DNA from: a bacterium
GTDB taxonomy: Bacteria; JALSQH01
NCBI GenBank assembly: GCA_027004335.1
Contig: JALTID010000173.1
Location: 1-8,573, forward strand
Reading direction: 5' to 3'
DNA: 8,573 bases
The stretch's first letter is position 1; every line of letters starts with the position of its first letter. The notes under the pieces are model-generated. The model made no database searches. It worked only from the letters and a program-made list of their open reading frames with translations, and had not been told where the DNA came from. A program made the translations under genes and the position numbers. Shown in pieces: positions 6,858 to 8,573 of this stretch.

Positions 6858-7585
6858 CTTTTCTCCCCCACTAAATTGAAATATTCTGGAAAAGAATCAA
6901 CTAACTTCCAGCTGATCCAGAAATTTTTAAAACCTGAATCCTTAAGCTCTTCAATTTCTTTTGTAGATTCAATATGATATACAACTACATACTGAGATAG
7001 TTTCCTCGCTTTTTTCGCCAGAGAAGATAAATTCTTCATGGAAACAGCTACAATAAATTTCCCCCTGAATTTTTTTAATTCTTTATACTCACCTTCATCA
7101 GAAAAGATCACAACCGGATCAAACTCAAGATTTGCCGAATCATCAATGAGGATCTCAAGATGCTCATCATCAACGAGAGAGGGAAAAATAGTTACTGAGT
7201 CCCCCATGAAAAGCCTCGTTTCAACAAGCTGATAGCTTTCAAAAAATATATCTCTTCTAATAACCGGGTAGCTAAATTCTCTTTTACCTCGCTTAAGATA
7301 CGAAATATAATCATCATAGCCTTCGTCCCAGTCAGGATTTGTGGAAGCACTGAAAATTCTAAAACCTGCTTTAACATATTCCTCTACCACATTAAGTGGT
7401 TCTTTATCCAATATGATTGGAAGATCAAGAAAAAAATTAATATCACCATTCAGAAAGTTGCTTAGCTTAAGAGGACTTATCCTGGGATCCATCCATTTAA
7501 TAAGGGAACCAACGGGGATAGTGGATTTTTTCCGTAGAAGCTTTTCTCTACTTTCCTCAACAATTTCCGGGGATAAATTGAACAT
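6854..7585 (-). CDS. Divergent TrpC-like (indole-3-glycerol-phosphate synthase fold) protein, probably non-catalytic
   Basis: The 243-aa protein aligns by pattern with indole-3-glycerol-phosphate synthase over most of its barrel. VVEEYVKAGFRIFSAST (66-82) matches strand 2, YPVIRRDIFFESYQL (106-120) matches the strand 3 stretch usually read as PVLRKDFIIDPYQI, and GDSVTIFPSLVDDEHLEIL (128-146) matches strand 4. The catalytic residues appear lost. The Lys of RKDF is Arg 111, the strand 1 ExKxxSPS motif is absent (FFLDLPIILDKEP instead), the INNRDL-type Asn region reads AVSMKNL (180-186), and no SESG motif is present on strand 7. I therefore infer a pseudoenzyme or an enzyme with another activity; no tryptophan genes are nearby. 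The ATG at 7585 follows the upstream stop by one nucleotide, with AAAAGG (7592-7597) as a weak binding site. The homology call rests on pattern recognition only. Confidence 0.65.
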   Translation of the reverse strand: MFNLSPEIVEESREKLLRKKSTIPVGSLIKWMDPRISPLKLSNFLNGDINFFLDLPIILDKEPLNVVEEYVKAGFRIFSASTNPDWDEGYDDYISYLKRGKREFSYPVIRRDIFFESYQLVETRLFMGDSVTIFPSLVDDEHLEILIDDSANLEFDPVVIFSDEGEYKELKKFRGKFIVAVSMKNLSSLAKKARKLSQYVVVYHIESTKEIEELKDSGFKNFWISWKLVDSFPEYFNLVGEKR

Positions 7586-7586
7586 A

Positions 7587-7784
7587 CTAAGCCTTTTCTA
7601 CAGTAAACTCTTTTTTAAGCGGATCATACTTTAACAGGAACTTATTACCCTGTTCATCTTTAAATTCTGCCTTTCTGTCAAAATTTGTCTGCGCACTTTT
7701 GATAAGGAATTTTAAATACTCTGGTTTCACATCCTTAAACTTTTTCAATACCTCAATCCCCTCATTATCTCCACTCAGCTTCAT
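7587..7784 (-). CDS. Hypothetical 65-aa charged protein, first gene of the operon
   Basis: I do not recognise a family. The product is Lys/Glu/Asp-rich, has no cysteine, signal peptide or membrane segment, and falls into a helical first half (EVLKKFKDVKPEYLKFLIKS) and a beta-like second half with repeated short strands (KAEFKDE, NKFLLKYDP, KEFTVEKA). It is probably a real gene. The ATG at 7784 has GAGGGGG at 7790-7796 with a 5-nt spacer, a good sigma70-type promoter lies just upstream, and its TAG is one nucleotide from the start of the TrpC-like gene. As the first gene it could be a small partner of the proteins encoded next to it; this is inference. Confidence 0.7.
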   Translation of the reverse strand: MKLSGDNEGIEVLKKFKDVKPEYLKFLIKSAQTNFDRKAEFKDEQGNKFLLKYDPLKKEFTVEKA

Positions 7785-7807
7785 ACAAACCCCCTCTATT
7801 TTCTATT

Positions 7808-7835
7808 ATTTTATCAAAGGAAGTTTTATTTTCAA
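7808..7835 (-). promoter_or_regulatory. Sigma70-type promoter of the nine-gene - strand operon
   Basis: Read on the - strand, TTGAAA (7830-7835) is separated by 16 nt from TAAAAT (7808-7813). Each hexamer matches the consensus at 5 of 6 positions, and a TG one base before the -10 makes it an extended -10. Transcription would start near 7800, leaving a leader of about 16 nt that holds little more than the ribosome binding site. Confidence 0.6.
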
Positions 7836-7854
7836 AATAGCACAAGTGGCATGT

Positions 7855-7883
7855 TTGCTTAAATATTACCTTTCTGATAAGAT
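7855..7883 (+). promoter_or_regulatory. Candidate ftsH promoter
   Basis: TTGCTT (7855-7860), a 17-nt spacer and TAAGAT (7878-7883) preceded by TG at 7875-7876 form a weak -35 with an extended -10. It faces away from the operon promoter, and the two -35 elements are only 19 nt apart. A TATAAA at 7883-7888 is an alternative -10 without a well-spaced -35. Confidence 0.35.
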
Positions 7884-7908
7884 ATAAAATGGAAGATTAT
7901 TAATGACT

Positions 7909-7915
7909 GGAGGTG
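7909..7915 (+). promoter_or_regulatory. Ribosome binding site fixing the TTG start of ftsH
   Basis: GGAGGTG, close to a perfect Shine-Dalgarno sequence, lies 7 nt before the TTG at 7923. No in-frame ATG or GTG occurs before the first membrane helix, so this site decides the start codon. Confidence 0.75.
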
Positions 7916-7922
7916 AAACAAC

Positions 7923-8573
7923 TTGAATAACAGTGCATTAAGAGGAATCATTCTCTGGACAACAATAATTGTTTTTTTTATTCTGCTTTACAATCTCTTC
8001 TATACTCCCCAGAAAAGAAAAACGGAACTCTCTTACTCAGAATTTATGGAGAAGGTTCAAAAAGACGATGTTAAATCGGTGGTGATAAAAGGTTCCGAGA
8101 TTGAGGGACTTTTAAAGGATGGAAATCAGTTTCATACATACGCCCCGAATGACCCTCAACTTATAGAACTTCTAAGAAAAAGCGATGTTGATATAACAGC
8201 AAAACCTCAACCGGAGGAACCTCTGTGGAAATCAATTCTTATAAGTTGGGCCCCAATGATCCTGCTGATAGTTGTATGGATAATGTTTATGAAACAGATG
8301 CAGACGGGGAGCGGAAAAGCCTTCTCCTTCGGTAAAAGCAGGGCAAGAATGGTGGATGCCAATGAGAGTAAAGTCTACATCAAAGCTAGTGCTGGGATTG
8401 ATGAAGCAAAAGAGGAAATTGAGGAGATAATTGAGTTTCAGGAGCATCCAAGAAAATTTACTAAACTCGGTGGCAAAATTCCTAAGGGTGTCCTTTTAAT
8501 AGGGCCGCCTGGAACAGGAAAAACTCTCTTAGCAAAAGCAATAGCTGGAGAAGCAGGAGTTCCTTTTTTCTCA
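7923..8573 (+). CDS. ftsH: ATP-dependent zinc metalloprotease FtsH (3' truncated by window)
   Basis: FtsH is an inner-membrane AAA+ protease that degrades unfolded membrane proteins and selected soluble regulators. The 217 visible residues show the usual N-terminal layout: membrane helix 1 (about 9-27), a periplasmic domain (about 33-100) with the typical [10 protein letters not shown] and VKSVVIKG segments, membrane helix 2 (about 104-123), then KSRARM (138-143) and the start of the AAA+ domain with Walker A GPPGTGKT (194-201). The Walker B, SRH and HEXXH zinc motifs lie beyond the window. The start is TTG at 7923 with GGAGGTG at 7909-7915. A departure from the family is that the usual DVAG before IDEAKEE reads ASAG (155-158), and the following LxxP segment reads FQEHP (172-176). 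It is transcribed divergently from the nine-gene operon. Confidence 0.95.
   Translation, partial: MNNSALRGIILWTTIIVFFILLYNLFYTPQKRKTELSYSEFMEKVQKDDVKSVVIKGSEIEGLLKDGNQFHTYAPNDPQLIELLRKSDVDITAKPQPEEPLWKSILISWAPMILLIVVWIMFMKQMQTGSGKAFSFGKSRARMVDANESKVYIKASAGIDEAKEEIEEIIEFQEHPRKFTKLGGKIPKGVLLIGPPGTGKTLLAKAIAGEAGVPFFS

Noticed and set aside
7971-7979. T-run in the first membrane helix of ftsH as a slippage site
   Set aside because: It encodes ordinary hydrophobic residues of the helix, and I saw no alternative frame that would give a sensible product.
8232-8447. - strand open frame opposite ftsH
   Set aside because: It is a shadow of the ftsH reading frame, with no start signal and no family resemblance.

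Overview
The window is a gene-dense, AT-rich bacterial segment (roughly 40% GC by eye) with short spacers, overlapping genes, strong GGAGG-type ribosome binding sites and several GTG/TTG starts. A lipoprotein signal peptide and an AgmX/PglI-type domain suggest a Gram-negative, possibly deltaproteobacterium-like lineage. A possible thermophile-type extension on TrmB hints at a thermophilic ancestry. I cannot name the organism.

Layout: (1) Positions 1-1616, + strand: the 3' part of an acetolactate-synthase-like ThDP enzyme whose stop overlaps the start of an SCP-2-like lipid-carrier gene, closed by a hairpin/T-tract terminator at 1633-1672. (2) Positions 7784-1654, - strand: a tightly packed run of nine reading frames that looks like one operon. 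In transcription order these are a 65-aa orphan, a TrpC-like barrel with its catalytic residues replaced, a shortened acyl-CoA dehydrogenase, TrmB, an 89-aa frame that may be the displaced end of TrmB, a calcineurin-like metallophosphoesterase, a small AgmX/PglI-like lipoprotein, prolyl-tRNA synthetase (proS) and a YjbQ family protein. Most junctions are 1-4 nt overlaps or gaps. (3) Positions 7785-7922: a divergent promoter region. (4) Positions 7923-8573, + strand: the start of ftsH from a TTG codon, cut by the window edge in its AAA+ domain.

The operon mixes translation functions (TrmB, ProS) with envelope or phosphoester functions (metallophosphoesterase, lipoprotein) and two proteins that keep a recognisable enzyme fold but have lost its core. 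These are the TrpC-like protein, with no catalytic Lys, and the acyl-CoA dehydrogenase, with no middle beta domain. These two adjacent genes, and the A9 run at the trmB/89-aa junction (possible slippage site, recent frameshift, or sequencing error), are the most unusual content. I saw no mobile element, CRISPR array, tRNA or rRNA, and no gene-free stretch longer than 300 bases.
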